The notes under the pieces are model-generated. The model saw only the letters and a list, made by a program, of their open reading frames with translations, ran no database searches and was not told where the DNA came from. From positions 8,804,001-8,868,000 of the forward strand of contig NC_079886.1 of the NCBI RefSeq assembly GCF_029227915.1: a stretch of DNA of 64,000 nt. Direction: 5' to 3'. Positions within the stretch are counted from its first letter, which is position 1, and each line of letters begins with the position of its first letter. Origin of the DNA: Hydractinia symbiolongicarpus (taxonomy: Eukaryota; Cnidaria; Hydrozoa; Anthoathecata; Hydractiniidae). Below are positions 1 to 12,851 of this stretch, piece after piece. Made by a program: the position numbers and the translations under genes.

Positions 1-504
1 GTTGATAAAATGAGTTTCTCTTAAACAAAAGCTAGCTAGGGGTTATTATGCTTGAAATTATTTTATCGTTTTCAACAAAAAGAAAATGACAAAGATGTTT
101 AAATACACTAAGTACAATTGCCTCTATTAGTAATCAAGGTTTAAATGTTCTACAAAGGAATTATATACCATGCAAATCAATTGCAGTGAGAATTTTTCAC
201 TGCAGTTATAGCTAAAATATTGTAGTCAAATTTGTATAAAAATTTAAATAATTGTATAGCTGTTCTTGTTCTGCCCGGATAATAAACGCTGCCCTCATTA
301 AGTACTGCAGCTTGCCCTGGTTAAGAACAGGGCAGAGAATATATAATCAGGGCAACATAATCAGAGCCGGCTTATATACAATATTTTTATATTATTTCTC
401 ACTTATTATAGAACGCATATAATCGGGAAGGCCGGATTATGTATGACAGTCAAATATTATTCGACACTTTAGAACAAATATAATCTGGGCAGACCACTTT
501 TATA

Positions 505-966
505 ACGAGGGTGCCGATAAGCCGCATACGCCGTAAAAAGTGCGGGCGTTTTCAGGCGAGTTCGGCGTTTTGAAAAAAAATCAAGTATTTGCCCGAAAAC
601 CCTCGAATAGACCCGAACAATGCCCGAAGAAGAAAAGAAAAACAGACACTAATGATTCAAAAAACTATAAAAATTAAAATAAACTTACTACGTGGTAGCG
701 AAGTTCTTAAAAGAACTGTTTTTGATAGTTTAAAATAAGATTTACTTGATGAATAACTTATATATAAACTTTATAACTCCTTTATCTTCAGGCGCCTTCT
801 TCCAACTATCGTCCGCATGGTATGTTTACAAGGAATTGCATTTCGGTAATGTTACGGGCAAGTTCGGGAAAGTGTGGGCGGTTTCCCGGCGACAACCGCC
901 AATTTAATTCGAAAAGTCGCCTGAACTTGCCCTTATATATGCGTTTGCGACTTATCGGCACCCTCT
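505..966. repeat. Fold-back / MITE-like element with inverted ends
   Basis: The left end reads GAGGGTGCCGATAAGCCGCA (from about 508). The right end, read on the minus strand, is GAGGGTGCCGATAAGTCGCA (ending about 966). Both arms continue inward with related GC-rich sequence (gggcaagttc / gggcgttttc). No ORF lies between them. The GC-rich arms stand out in an AT-rich background. I see no certain target-site duplication. A related copy of the motif (CGAGGGTGCTGACTCGCCG) sits near 1441 inside the next element. Confidence 0.6.
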
Positions 967-1316
967 TCTTTTATATCATTGTCATCATTTCTGACAAGCA
1001 AATAGCCCTGGTGGCAAAGTTGTTGTTGTTCTCAAATGAAGGGAAATTTTGTGGCAAATACTAAATTTTGGGATTCACAAGTTTAATAACTTTTCACCAA
1101 ACTTAATTCCCGCAAAAAGAATAATTTAGGTTCCATGAAATTTATAGTTATTTCAAAGTATTTTATGTTGAAATGTATTTACTACAAGAGTACTTTATAC
1201 TAGAAGTACATCGAGACTTTTTTCTTTCACCATGTCTAGTTTTTAGGGGTGTTCTATTGTCCAGAGAATGTTTAATTCACAAAAGTTCAAAGAAAATGCC
1301 AATCACAGCCTTAGCG

Positions 1317-1975
1317 TTCATAATCTGGTCATCACGATATAACCAGTGCAAAAACAACATAATCAGACCATGTGTACATAACCCGGCTGTCCCGGTTGTA
1401 AACAGACCGTTTTCGCAATCTGGGCAGAACATTCTGCCCACGAGGGTGCTGACTCGCCGTATATGTGAGGGTGGCTTCGGGCGTTTTTTCTGGTTTTGTT
1501 CAAGGTTTTCGTTTGTAACCGCCTGGAAAAGCCTAGACCCATCCAAAACCGTCTGAAATGCAACGCATCCAAGCTCATTGTTAAATTTTTTTTTGAGTAG
1601 AAGGAAGATGCTATTTTGTTGTTGTACTCTCAGTTTATTATTTGTGGGATTTTATTACATCTATTTATCGAATAAAAGATATAAAAAGCAGTTTTTTTCA
1701 GAACTTTGTCCTTCAACTGATCGACCTTAAAAGAATAAATTATACATGGTAATAAATGTTTAAAAAATGTTATTTTAGTTGATTCAGGTTTCTCCGCAAG
1801 AAATATTAAGATTTTTTTAAAAGCCTGGAAATTGCCAAAAGCCATATGGTTTTTGCGGCGTTTCTGTCCAGATTGCAAATGAGGCCTGTTTATAAACAGG
1901 ATGGCCAGATTATGTACACATGGCCTGATTATGCTTTTTTTTGCTCTGATTATGTTGTGGTGACTGAATTATGAA
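1317..1975. repeat. MITE-like element, about 660 bp, long terminal inverted repeats
   Basis: The left arm (1317 onward) and the reverse complement of the right arm (ending 1975) both begin TTCATAAT and stay alignable for about 100 bp with small differences. Shared blocks are ACATAATCAG, CCATGTGTACATAA, TAAACAG.CC and CAATCTGG.CAGAA. The short reading frames inside are chance products. This is probably a non-autonomous DNA transposon. Confidence 0.65.
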
Positions 1976-3161
1976 CATTGAAAACTAGGCATGGCTAAAA
2001 GTAAAAAAGTCTTAACATAATTCTTAGTATAACTTCCTCTTGTGAGTACATTTTACCATAATATACTTTGAAGTAACTAAATTTCACGGAACTAGATTTT
2101 ACAGATTCTTGGGATGACCTATGTATTATTCCTTTTGCCGGAATTAAGTTGGGTGAAAATTTAGTTAATATATAATATATTTAACTGTTGTACATATGTA
2201 AGTGCCAAATAATATAAAAAGTGTTGTACATAAGCTGGCCTGCCCTGATTATGTATTTTCTGCCATATTTATATATCACCAAGAAACCGAGATAGTGACA
2301 GTGGGCAAATTGCAATTGGTCTCAAACTATTTTTCTGCGGTTAGAATAATGGTTGCACTTTTTGATTGTTTAATTCTATTCTTTGTTCACGTGTTTAATA
2401 TTGGGAAATCCTTTGTTCTGTGCATAATGACCTTAATCACCTGGATAAGTATAATTAATTCTTGCATTATTTAAGAGAGTAAGATGTGACTACGTCTCTT
2501 GTACCCTCTTGTACTCATTGGCCATGATTTGCTCTGACATTTGTTTGCATCTAAGGTTTTGTTTCATAGAAACTGCTTTTAATATCCTTGAAAAAAGCTT
2601 AGTTATCTAGGCTAATAATAGCATGGTATTCTAAATTTCTCTATAAATTTTTATTATAATTTTTGCCAATAAATCGAATTATGTTAGTTGTGAACATGTA
2701 AACAGAGAACATGGCAAGACATCCCTAGCAAAACTCACCCACCCCCAAGATGTCAATTTGACATCTTTTGTTGTTAAAGCGATGTTTAAGCAGCCCCTAA
2801 GCGAAAATTGCTAATTTGACATACTGTTCCCAAATAGCAGAATATAATAACAGGAAATGTAAGTGGTTGGCCTGTTTATAAATTAGACTGAACTTTAGGG
2901 TCAGTGAAACAAACCTGTTTGTAGCTTAATAAGCAGCCCTCTGGATTTGCAAAGATGTTTGACAACTAAAATTTGCCACCGTTAAGGTCAGCTTCAACGA
3001 CAAAACGAAAGTCACAACAGCAAAATTTTGACGTTGTGAAAGATTAAAATAAAGGCAAAAGTATAAAAATGTGGCAGCAAAACTGACAAGGAGTAATTTA
3101 TAGGTTTGATATGTGATTTTATTTGTAAGTTTTCTCAGATTTTTCTTAACTAATCCCACAG

Positions 3162-4107
3162 AATGTAAACCAACTGGTAAAAGTTTACAAAAATCCTTGT
3201 CTGATGTAATCGTTATAAATTTATCATTAGTGGAGCAGTCAAATTTTGAGCTAGTTTCGTTACCTCAAGGTGAACCTCCTCCTCTTCCTGACATCGACAA
3301 AATGAAAATTCAAAAACGCCTGGAATCAGCAAGGGATAGGGTCGGCATTGGAGTCACACCTGAAGGCCAAGGATTGTTTGATTTTATTAGAAAAACGTAA
3401 GATTTGAATTTTTTTCCCAATGTTAAATCAGTCTTATATTTTCTTCATATCTGCGATTACAATTTCCACTTCTATTCGTAGAATACAAGAGTGCTATTGG
3501 GATGGGCAGAATATAACAATTTTGGACGATGTGAAAATTACACCTCCTTATTCTTCAGACCACTGTATAGGAAAAGACACCAAAGCTGTGGAATACATAA
3601 AAAATATTGTAAGTATATATTTATGTGCGATTTTGGTTTGATTTTTGTATTATTGGCCTTCCTCAGAGGGACATCGTCATACTATATTTTTTCATTATTA
3701 CATGATTAGATCGTTTTTCCTCTCTTATAAAAATTCAACACAGAAATGTTTAAAATATGTCAAATTAAGGCCGTTTTGATGCATAATGGTCGGGTAATTG
3801 TCAATGTATGAAGTAAATTCGACGTAACGTATCATTTTTTTAATCCTTTTTTCGAGCTTTGTGCAGTAGTACAAGCAGCTTTTTTTTAATTTTACCTATA
3901 CAGGGGGGAGTACATGAAGTTAATTTTCACGGTCTGGTCTATGAACAACCGCATTGCCACCTAGTTGGCTAGTTAGCTCAAAAACATGCAGTATGATATA
4001 ATACATTGACTCACCAAACGAGTAATGCTTATCTCTGCTTTTTTTAGGTAATAAAATATCACAGTGATAAAACGAAAGTACCTTCAGAAGAAATGCCTGC
4101 TACGTAA
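3162..4107 (+). CDS. LSM12: LSM12 homologue, 3' exons only (5' partial)
   Basis: Three exons join cleanly: 3162-3396, 3482-3608 and 4048-4107 (TAA). The introns are GT-AG: the first donor follows ...AGAAAAAC, the acceptors are TTCGTAG and TTTTTAG. The product carries the end of the N-terminal Sm-like fold (DVIVINLSLVEQ), then the anticodon-binding-like domain characteristic of LSM12 (GVTPEGQGLFDFIRKT joined to IQECYWDGQNI, then VKITPPYSSDHC). The similarity to animal LSM12, a cytoplasmic RNA-binding partner of ataxin-2, is recalled family knowledge and runs colinearly across all three exons. The first visible exon starts in phase (2 nt of a split codon), so at least one 5' exon with the start codon and first Sm strands must lie upstream. 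I searched positions 1-3160 by eye and did not find it, so it is probably outside the window. The tail after the last conserved block is short (about 20 residues). Confidence 0.85.
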
Positions 4108-5052
4108 TGTACCTTCTTCAAGGCTCAGTTGCGAAGTCACATAGTAAAAGTCACAGTAAAAGCCTGCGCCCAATGATGTTTCATCTTTTTAAGATCTAGT
4201 GAAACCATTAACAGAGAAAGAAACATTTGTGAAAGACGCTTCTCCGTTGTGCCTGTTTTCTAGTTTGCATTTACTTACTTCATTAGACTTTCTTAGGATT
4301 ATTTTATTGTCAAAAATTTTAGCGAAAGAAAATCTCGCGATTCAAAAAAAAAAACAAAAAAAACCGGCGAAACATATGCATTTTTCGAGGTTGATAAAGT
4401 TAATGTATTTCGCAGATGATGAAAGATGACCAGCAGGGATTTTTAGGAATTAATCTAAAATCTAAGAACATCGCAAAATTCATTTTCCTGGTTAAACTTC
4501 TTCCTGCGAAAATTTGTATGTGTTAGGCGATAATTTTTAAGTTGTTTTAGAATATAGAAACTGTAGAATTGTTATGTGCCATCGACTTTCGATATCTTGA
4601 ACTGTCAAGGGGATGAGAGTGGTTGGGTATAGCATTGTAATTACTTATACGAACAGTAAAAATTTGAGATATCGAGACTTTTACATTTTTTGCACGTTTT
4701 CAGATTAGTTGAGATTTCGCTGTTAACATCGTGACTGCAAGAACATACACGTTTATTTCTGTTTTATAAAAAACGGCTTTTAGGAAACTGTGGTTTTTGG
4801 TTAAAAGAAACGAAACTGCATTTAAAGGGGGAAAATAATGACTGATAGTTCTTTTGGTGTTCTAGAAAAATTTTAAAAAGCCAAGAAAACTATATTTTTC
4901 CACATTTCGAATACATGCCTATCTTTTACGAAACCGTAAAAGATTTGAAGCTTTTGGAACTTGACTCTTGCCCAGGTTTTTTATGTAAAAATAAACGTGT
5001 GATGATTTTTGTTGTCGTGCTGATGTGTTTATTTTTTAGGGTGTTAAATGAA
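4108..5052. other. LSM12 3' UTR / intergenic
   Basis: No coding signal. It contains AT-rich sequence downstream of the LSM12 stop codon, including A-rich stretches around 4344-4362. It plausibly includes the LSM12 3' UTR and polyadenylation region (an AATAAA lies near 4989), but the transcript end cannot be fixed from sequence alone. Confidence 0.4.
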
Positions 5053-5461
5053 AGGGTGGCCACGCCTCCTAAAACCTCCTAAGTAACCTGAAAAAATAGA
5101 GGCACTTCCAAAATCTTCTAAATGACCTAAAATTTGGATCCAAAATATTGCTTCTAAAATCTCCTAAAATTGTTTATGGTGAAATCCATTTTTTTTTGTT
5201 TTGTGGCAGTAAATTGAACATCTGTTTAGCGTGCAGTAGGACTTATAATTATTTTAACATATTTCCTCAAATTTCAAATGAACGAACTCTTTGACGTCCC
5301 AAGAGGAAAGGCTCAGTTATTTTTAAGTCTTTATTTCCACCTCAAATTTGGACAAAATCTCTTAAATTATGGATTGTATTTTGTATTTTAGTGTTTTCTT
5401 CTAACATTTGACCTTGAAATCTCCTAAAATCTCTTAAAATTCTAAAATTTGTGGCCACCCT
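5053..5461. repeat. Small inverted-repeat element with GGTGGCCAC ends (copy 1)
   Basis: The element starts AGGGTGGCCAC and ends GTGGCCACCCT, an exact terminal inverted repeat. The interior is 409 bp built largely of variants of CTCCTAAAA(T/C). It has no ORF. A second copy in the opposite orientation lies at 18,859-19,315, and a weaker partial relative is at about 7650-7800. Confidence 0.7.
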
Positions 5462-6740
5462 GAATGACTACTGTCCAATTCTTTCTGCTTTGTTTTTTTT
5501 AAAAACCTACGGTTAAGAAAAAGGGAAAAGAAAAAAATGCATATTAGCAACATTTTTACCAGCGAGATGTCAAATCTTAGAAATACGCTTAGAACGTTGA
5601 ACTTAATTCTAGCTTTTTGTTATTTTACTATTTTTTGTCGATGTCTTTGTAAATTTTGTGACTAACCCGACTCTTCTAGCCTCGGACACTTTAGTTTGGA
5701 AGCTAACCCCTTGTTTCTTTGTAAAGCTAACCGTTCTCTGCTTACGTATATATTTTATATACATTATCGGTTCTTATTACGACGCCTTAGTTTGTAAATA
5801 TTCGTGGTCAAACTCACATAGTCAAAAAACCTAACACTGATGCTTTAACTCGTTCCGCATAGTGAGAATTAATAATGTACGCCATCTTTATGTAAGCTTT
5901 CAAATTCGTTTACCATGCTGGAATTCTTTCCTTGAAGATGAAATTTTTTTGTTTTGTTTTTTACATTTGCTTGAGTGCAATTCCCCGTTTGATGAATATA
6001 ACACAATATACATAGATAAAGTGCGAATTCACTGCTGCTTTTAACAAGTTTTAAAGAGAAAGAAAAATTTCTTTAACAAAATTTTATATTGAAGAATATT
6101 TTGTTGGTTTTATTTTAGACAAGTAGTAATGTATTGGATTACTAGTTAAAAAAAAAATGAAATAAAAATTAAAAAGATAAATAGCTAAGAGTTAATTGCT
6201 TTCTTTCTAATTAATTTCCATCTGTTTTTTTTATTTTTTGATTGATGGGAAGGAGTTGATCTAGGACCATCTGAAATTGTAACCTTAATATGCGCGAGAC
6301 GTTTGCTTGTCCTTGTCTTGCGCCTAATTTCGAAAATTAGCTAATTGTACATCTTAGTGTAGATAGGGGTAGCTGGATGTGTTACCGTGTTTTGCTAACT
6401 CTTTGTAAGCCCTGAGATGAATTATTCTAGATTTTCGTATTTTTTTCCATTCTATTTTTGCATATATCTCGGCTCCCCCATCTTAAACTTTCTTTCCTAC
6501 ACTACTTGTAAATAAATTCTTCTGTGATATCTTGCCATGTGTTTTTCTCTTGCTATTTTGCCTGTGCGTTTGCTGTGATAAAATAAAAAGGAGCAACTAA
6601 TCCAAAAAAGTTTACAAAATATTGATATTTTTTTTTTGTTTTGCAAAAGGCGACTGGTTGAAAGCAACTTTTATTTATTTTTTATATGATACGAAGTGGT
6701 AATTCATAGAAAGCAACTAATCGAATAGTATTATTTAAAG
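5462..6740. other. Intergenic, no gene recognised
   Basis: AT-rich sequence with short unrelated reading frames only. No splice-consistent exon or repeat structure could be supported. Confidence 0.4.
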
Positions 6741-6995
6741 ATATTACTCCGGTTTGTCTGTTCAGTATTCATATTATTGAAGAAAGTTTATCATTTCTTT
6801 AACATGATAGTTTAGTAGGCGAAGTTTCTAGAAATTCTTTTCCCATCGTTCTATAATCACTCCCATGAAATTATATAAATAGATACTCAACATCAATTTA
6901 CTTTGCCCGAGAGAAATAATAAATAATGAGGGAAGGATCTCCCGAAACATCGCCTGCTAAACTATCATGTTAAAGAAATGATAAACTTTTAACAA
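6741..6995 (+). repeat. Hairpin MITE family A (copy 1)
   Basis: An arm at 6783-6827 (GTTTATCATTTCTTTAACAT then GATAGTTTAGTAGGCGA) is repeated in inverted orientation at about 6939-6989 (CGCCTGCTAAACTATCATGT then TAAAGAAATGATAAAC). The inner part carries GGAAGGATCTCCCGAAAC. The same family, inverted, is at 22,386-22,540. It has no coding capacity. Confidence 0.65.
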
Positions 6996-7121
6996 TAATG
7001 CTCGACTCGTATTTCGCCGCCTTTTTAGTTACTTCGCGTCCTGTGGCAAAATTGCGTTATACTTCTTTTACTTAGACATTTTTCTATAAAACTTCATGGC
7101 TCTGTGTATTGACAAACATTC

Positions 7122-7148
7122 TACACTATATATATATATATATATATG
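7122..7148. repeat. (TA)n microsatellite
   Basis: A run of alternating TA of about 22 bp followed by TGAACACTATATATG. Simple repeat. Confidence 0.8.
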
Positions 7149-7210
7149 AACACTATATATGAAATAACTGCACCAAAAATTAATTCTGGGAGACTATGTA
7201 TTTGCAAAAG

Positions 7211-8706
7211 TCAGGCATACAAATATAACAATAGATGATGACGTAACTGCCCGCTGAATGCAAAAATCGTAAGCAGAGTGGCGATAAATATAATGCCGTA
7301 ACAAACTCCCAATGTCGCGTAACGGTGTGCTTTCAAAGCTGTCTTTCTAGCTCTTCTGATGTCCAACTTTTCGATTGCATGCTGAGTCTATAATCAAAAG
7401 CATAAATTGACGTCAAATCATCAAAGTTTATCTGTTGTTGACAGTGCTACAAATTAAACAGATTAAACATTTTATTGATTGTCACATTTCTTGATTATAA
7501 GTAAAACATTCTTAGATGAGTATTATACACCTGGAGTGGTAAAATTTGACAAATGTTGTCAAAGAACGCCAAATTAAGAACAAAAATTCTTTACTTCCCT
7601 TAAAAAACAAAAACCATAATAAATAGACCAGTGTTAATTAACACTGCTTTATCGGTGTGGCCAAAGATTTGGGAGAATTTAGGTGGTTTTAATGTCAAAA
7701 TTTAGGAGCTAACGTTCTTTTCTAAAAACGAAATAATAAAAGCAGGATGAACAATTCTAGAAGATTTTAGGAGGAAACAATGTCTGATCCAAATTTTAAA
7801 ATGTTTAGCTAGGGGATTGGTCTTCATTTTAATTGGTTGGTTAGAAGAGGTTATAGATGTGTCCAGTCTGCATACTGCTACAGTCCTTTTTCTCTACATA
7901 ATGTAACTAGATTTCGAAAAAGACACCCTTTTTATCCCTTGCTAAATTATATCCACGTCAAATTATCTCTGCAAGGTGTCTTTTAACGAGTTTTTGAAAA
8001 TAAATCTCAGTTAGACTATTTTCGTCCATAGAGGTCTTTGAGATGAATTTTCAAGTCTTATCTCAAAAAGCATTGGGGACGACAATGGCCATAGATTTGC
8101 GCAGATTTGCGCGCTACAAATAGTGCAAAGTTGTTCGCAGATGAGAGAATTCTCATTTCTTGACAACATCGTCCCAAGGCTTCTTAGCTTTTTTAAGTCG
8201 AAATCTGACTAAGAGAAGAAAAGAAGCCCTGAAACGAAGTTGAGTTTTTGATCTAGATTTAACATTTGATTTTTTCATACCCTTCGTGACTGATATATGG
8301 CGTATACTCCTACAGGAAAGCAGAAAAATAAAGTGACGGCGACAGCATAAAGGAAATACGTAGGCGGGAAAACAACTTTACTTTCATCACTCTTCCCCAT
8401 AGATCCCCATCTCCACCGCGGTATAAAAGTTCTGTTCTCATTGTAAACATGATACACTGACGCTTTTCTCTTCGATAAACCTTTCACAATAGATTGCTCT
8501 TTTAATACATTATCATGATTCTCACAAATTGCTTTTAATCTGTTAATAAATTCCTCTTCAGTTTGTACTTCTGGATCAGCTACCGAGGAGTGCGGCAAGA
8601 CACTGGTTACTTTTGCTATGTCCTTCAACAACATCAAGCTTTGTGCATGCGTCGGGTTTGCACTGGCGCTAAACGAATTTTCCTGCACGTTTTTGTCGGT
8701 TTGCAT
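7211..8706 (-). CDS. CD225/dispanin (IFITM-like) two-pass membrane protein
   Basis: Two exons: 8281-8706 and 7211-7387 (TGA at 7211-7213). The intron runs from a GTATGA donor to a TTATAG acceptor, phase 0. The predicted product is 200 aa. Residues about 1-115 are polar and unrecognised. Residues 116-138 (YFLYAVAVTLFFCFP...) form the first membrane segment. A basic, alanine-rich linker (RRARKTALKAHRYA) leads to the second segment at about 165-186 (GVCYGIIFIATLLTI). This order, with proline and cysteines in helix 1 and a charged loop before helix 2, is that of the CD225/dispanin family, which includes proline-rich transmembrane proteins and vertebrate IFITMs acting in membrane trafficking and fusion control. 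No antiviral role can be inferred. The first in-frame ATG is at 8706; the reading frame stays open upstream, so a further 5' exon is possible. Confidence 0.72.
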
Positions 8707-10000
8707 AGATAGAAAAAGATTATGCTGACTAAACTTTTTAGTCAATTTGTTTAAATTTCTTGTACTGTTTACGTCCTTGTACAATAACTTTTGTAAGGTA
8801 ACAATTTGACGTCACAAACAAGTGAAATAACAATTTTACGTCACAAACAACCTGCACGTAAAATTTGTGCGCTCCTTCTTCGCGAAGTAAATTTTCAAAT
8901 TATTTTGAAGCATATGCCCTTCATGTAAATTCGTCTACCATAAAATTATCAACTTACACTGCGGGTTCTAACTTGTGGCTGAGTACAAATAACACAGGGT
9001 GACCCTATACTGGCGCTAAAATTTTCTGGTTTACCATTATTTTTGGAAGGCAACTCTTTTGGGGAAAACTACCTGTCTTGGTATACTAACGTATTTTTTA
9101 AAGAACAAAAGTATTCGTTGGAGTACCTTTTATAGGATTGAGCCAAATGTTTAGCACCGCTAGTTAGCACAGCTAGTTGACATTTGGTTCCCAGGCGTTC
9201 TCATCTCCCCAGATCTCAATGAGATGAGGCATCAAAGAGATCCGGGTTCGAGAATGGTCCCCAGGATGTTTTTAGGAGCTAAATGGTTTCTCTTTAATTC
9301 GACCTTGCAAGAGACCACAAAATTTGACAAAGTGATGAAATTAGCTTAAAAATTAAATATACTTTGCGGGAAGAAACTTTTGTGGTTTTTGAAACATTCG
9401 CTAAAATTTATCCCCTGAAAAAAATAACTTTTCTTGCAAAACATTCTAGTTTCTCCGAGCGCCAAAAATAACAATTATATATAGCTTCAATTAGATATAG
9501 CTTCTAAAAATTTTGCTGCTATAAAACGAAATTTATAAAAAAATCATAAAAGCAAGGCAAGACTAGATGAAATAGGAATTGCATATATTACACGTTTGTG
9601 AGGACTAGATAACCTGTTAACATAAAAAGAAAATATATCTTAATACGAAAAACAAAAGGAGAAATATTTCGATGACCCACAACGCTTTTGTCGTCAAGCC
9701 AAGAAAGTTGTTTCCTGTGCAAAATGCGAAAATTTTACGGTAACGACGGTTAATCTCAAGAGTTTCTTTCCTCAAAGTAATAGCAAACTTTAGAAGAAAA
9801 TATTACGAAGTTAAAAGCCTGGGGCGACGTGAAAAATCAAATAACAACCGATGTTAAGCAAGTTAGCATTGAAATATGACCCGAACATAGCTTTCGCGTA
9901 CTAAATATGATGTAAACAAAAAAATGTTGATCAAGAATAAAAAACGGTGTTGATGTATTTCTTAATTTCTTTCTTACAATGTTTTTACATATTAAAACAT
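8707..10000. other. Intergenic between CD225 gene and alpha-tubulin
   Basis: No gene seen. Around 9190-9265 is a decayed inverted structure with GGTTCCCAGGCGTTCTC and, further on, CGAGAATGGTCCCCAGG. It resembles the GGGGACGAGGTTGG dispersed repeat found at 59.8-62.3 kb. The region next to 10,000 is the alpha-tubulin 3' UTR. Confidence 0.4.
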
Positions 10001-11965
<1,965 letters not shown>

Positions 11966-12851
11966 TTTCAGTTTTCTGACTATCAACTAGATGTGACGAT
12001 TTAGTTCAAGCCTCAACATCAAATGATGCTTACAAAACAAACGACATCAATATCACACTACAACTCCCAACATCACATGATGCTAATTCTCAACTTTCAT
12101 TGGCTGTTTCCATGGTTTGTTATCTATTAAGATCAATTTACCTGCAGATATTTTTGAGCAGATAAAAAGAATAATTCTTTCCAATTTAATCCACAATTAA
12201 TAACGTTAGAAACAGCTTTTGTCAATTTCTAATGAGGAATTAACTCTTCTTATGGACATACTGCGCCGAGCTAAGTGTTGTGCTAAAGCTGTCACGGCAA
12301 CAAGGTATTACTAATAACTTTAATTAGGCATTTTAGAAAGTGCAACCAGGGTTATTAGAGCTCATTAAAAAGAACACATTCAAAACGATAACATGTTTCT
12401 GTAGATTTGATGTGTTTTCGTGGTGTGACCACATATTAAATGCAAAAAGCTGTTTCACACACCTAACTCTCCTCCTTAGATGGTATAAAGCAATCAGCAA
12501 TTAGCTTTTGTTCGCCCTAATGCAGATAACGACAGGTATTTTTATTACCCTTGTCGGCGTTGCTTAGAGTCTGAAATCTAGGACTACGTGTCATGGTGTC
12601 ATGTACACGTCGCACAAAAGATGGTTAGATTTTTTAAAAAAAACCAAAATATGAAATAAAATATTTTTAAAAGGTATTTATACTTGTACATATTAAAATC
12701 GTATTGTTAATACATCCCGGATCCAAACCATGATGTATTTCTTTTGGTTAGCTGGTTTAAAATAAGCACAAGATTTTGTGCATCGATGTCTTATTAAAAT
12801 GATCAGAAAATATAAAAAAAAAAAAGATTTGGTTAATTAAAAATAAGATGA
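11966..12851. other. Tubulin 5' flank and RIF1 3' flank
   Basis: Head-to-tail spacer between two minus-strand genes. It must contain the tubulin promoter and the RIF1 3' UTR. Two related stretches, CATCAAATGATGCTTAC (about 12,019) and CATCACATGATGCTAATTC (about 12,069), may be regulatory duplicates close upstream of the tubulin start; no TATA element was assigned. Confidence 0.4.

Larger units (their letters stand above)
1..3161. other. Non-coding, repeat-rich; probably LSM12 intron
   Basis: No convincing coding exon is seen. Two fold-back elements (about 505-966 and 1317-1975) and scattered short copies of a motif resembling CATAATCAGG dominate. Because LSM12 exon 3162-3396 begins inside a codon, this stretch is most simply the tail of an LSM12 intron. 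A near-perfect 21-nt palindrome built on AAGATGTCAA sits at 2747-2767. Confidence 0.5.

Noticed and set aside
2202-2474. Open frame upstream of LSM12 as its missing first exon
   Set aside because: Its translation shows no Sm-like pattern and no donor in the right phase; the LSM12 N-terminus is more likely outside the window.
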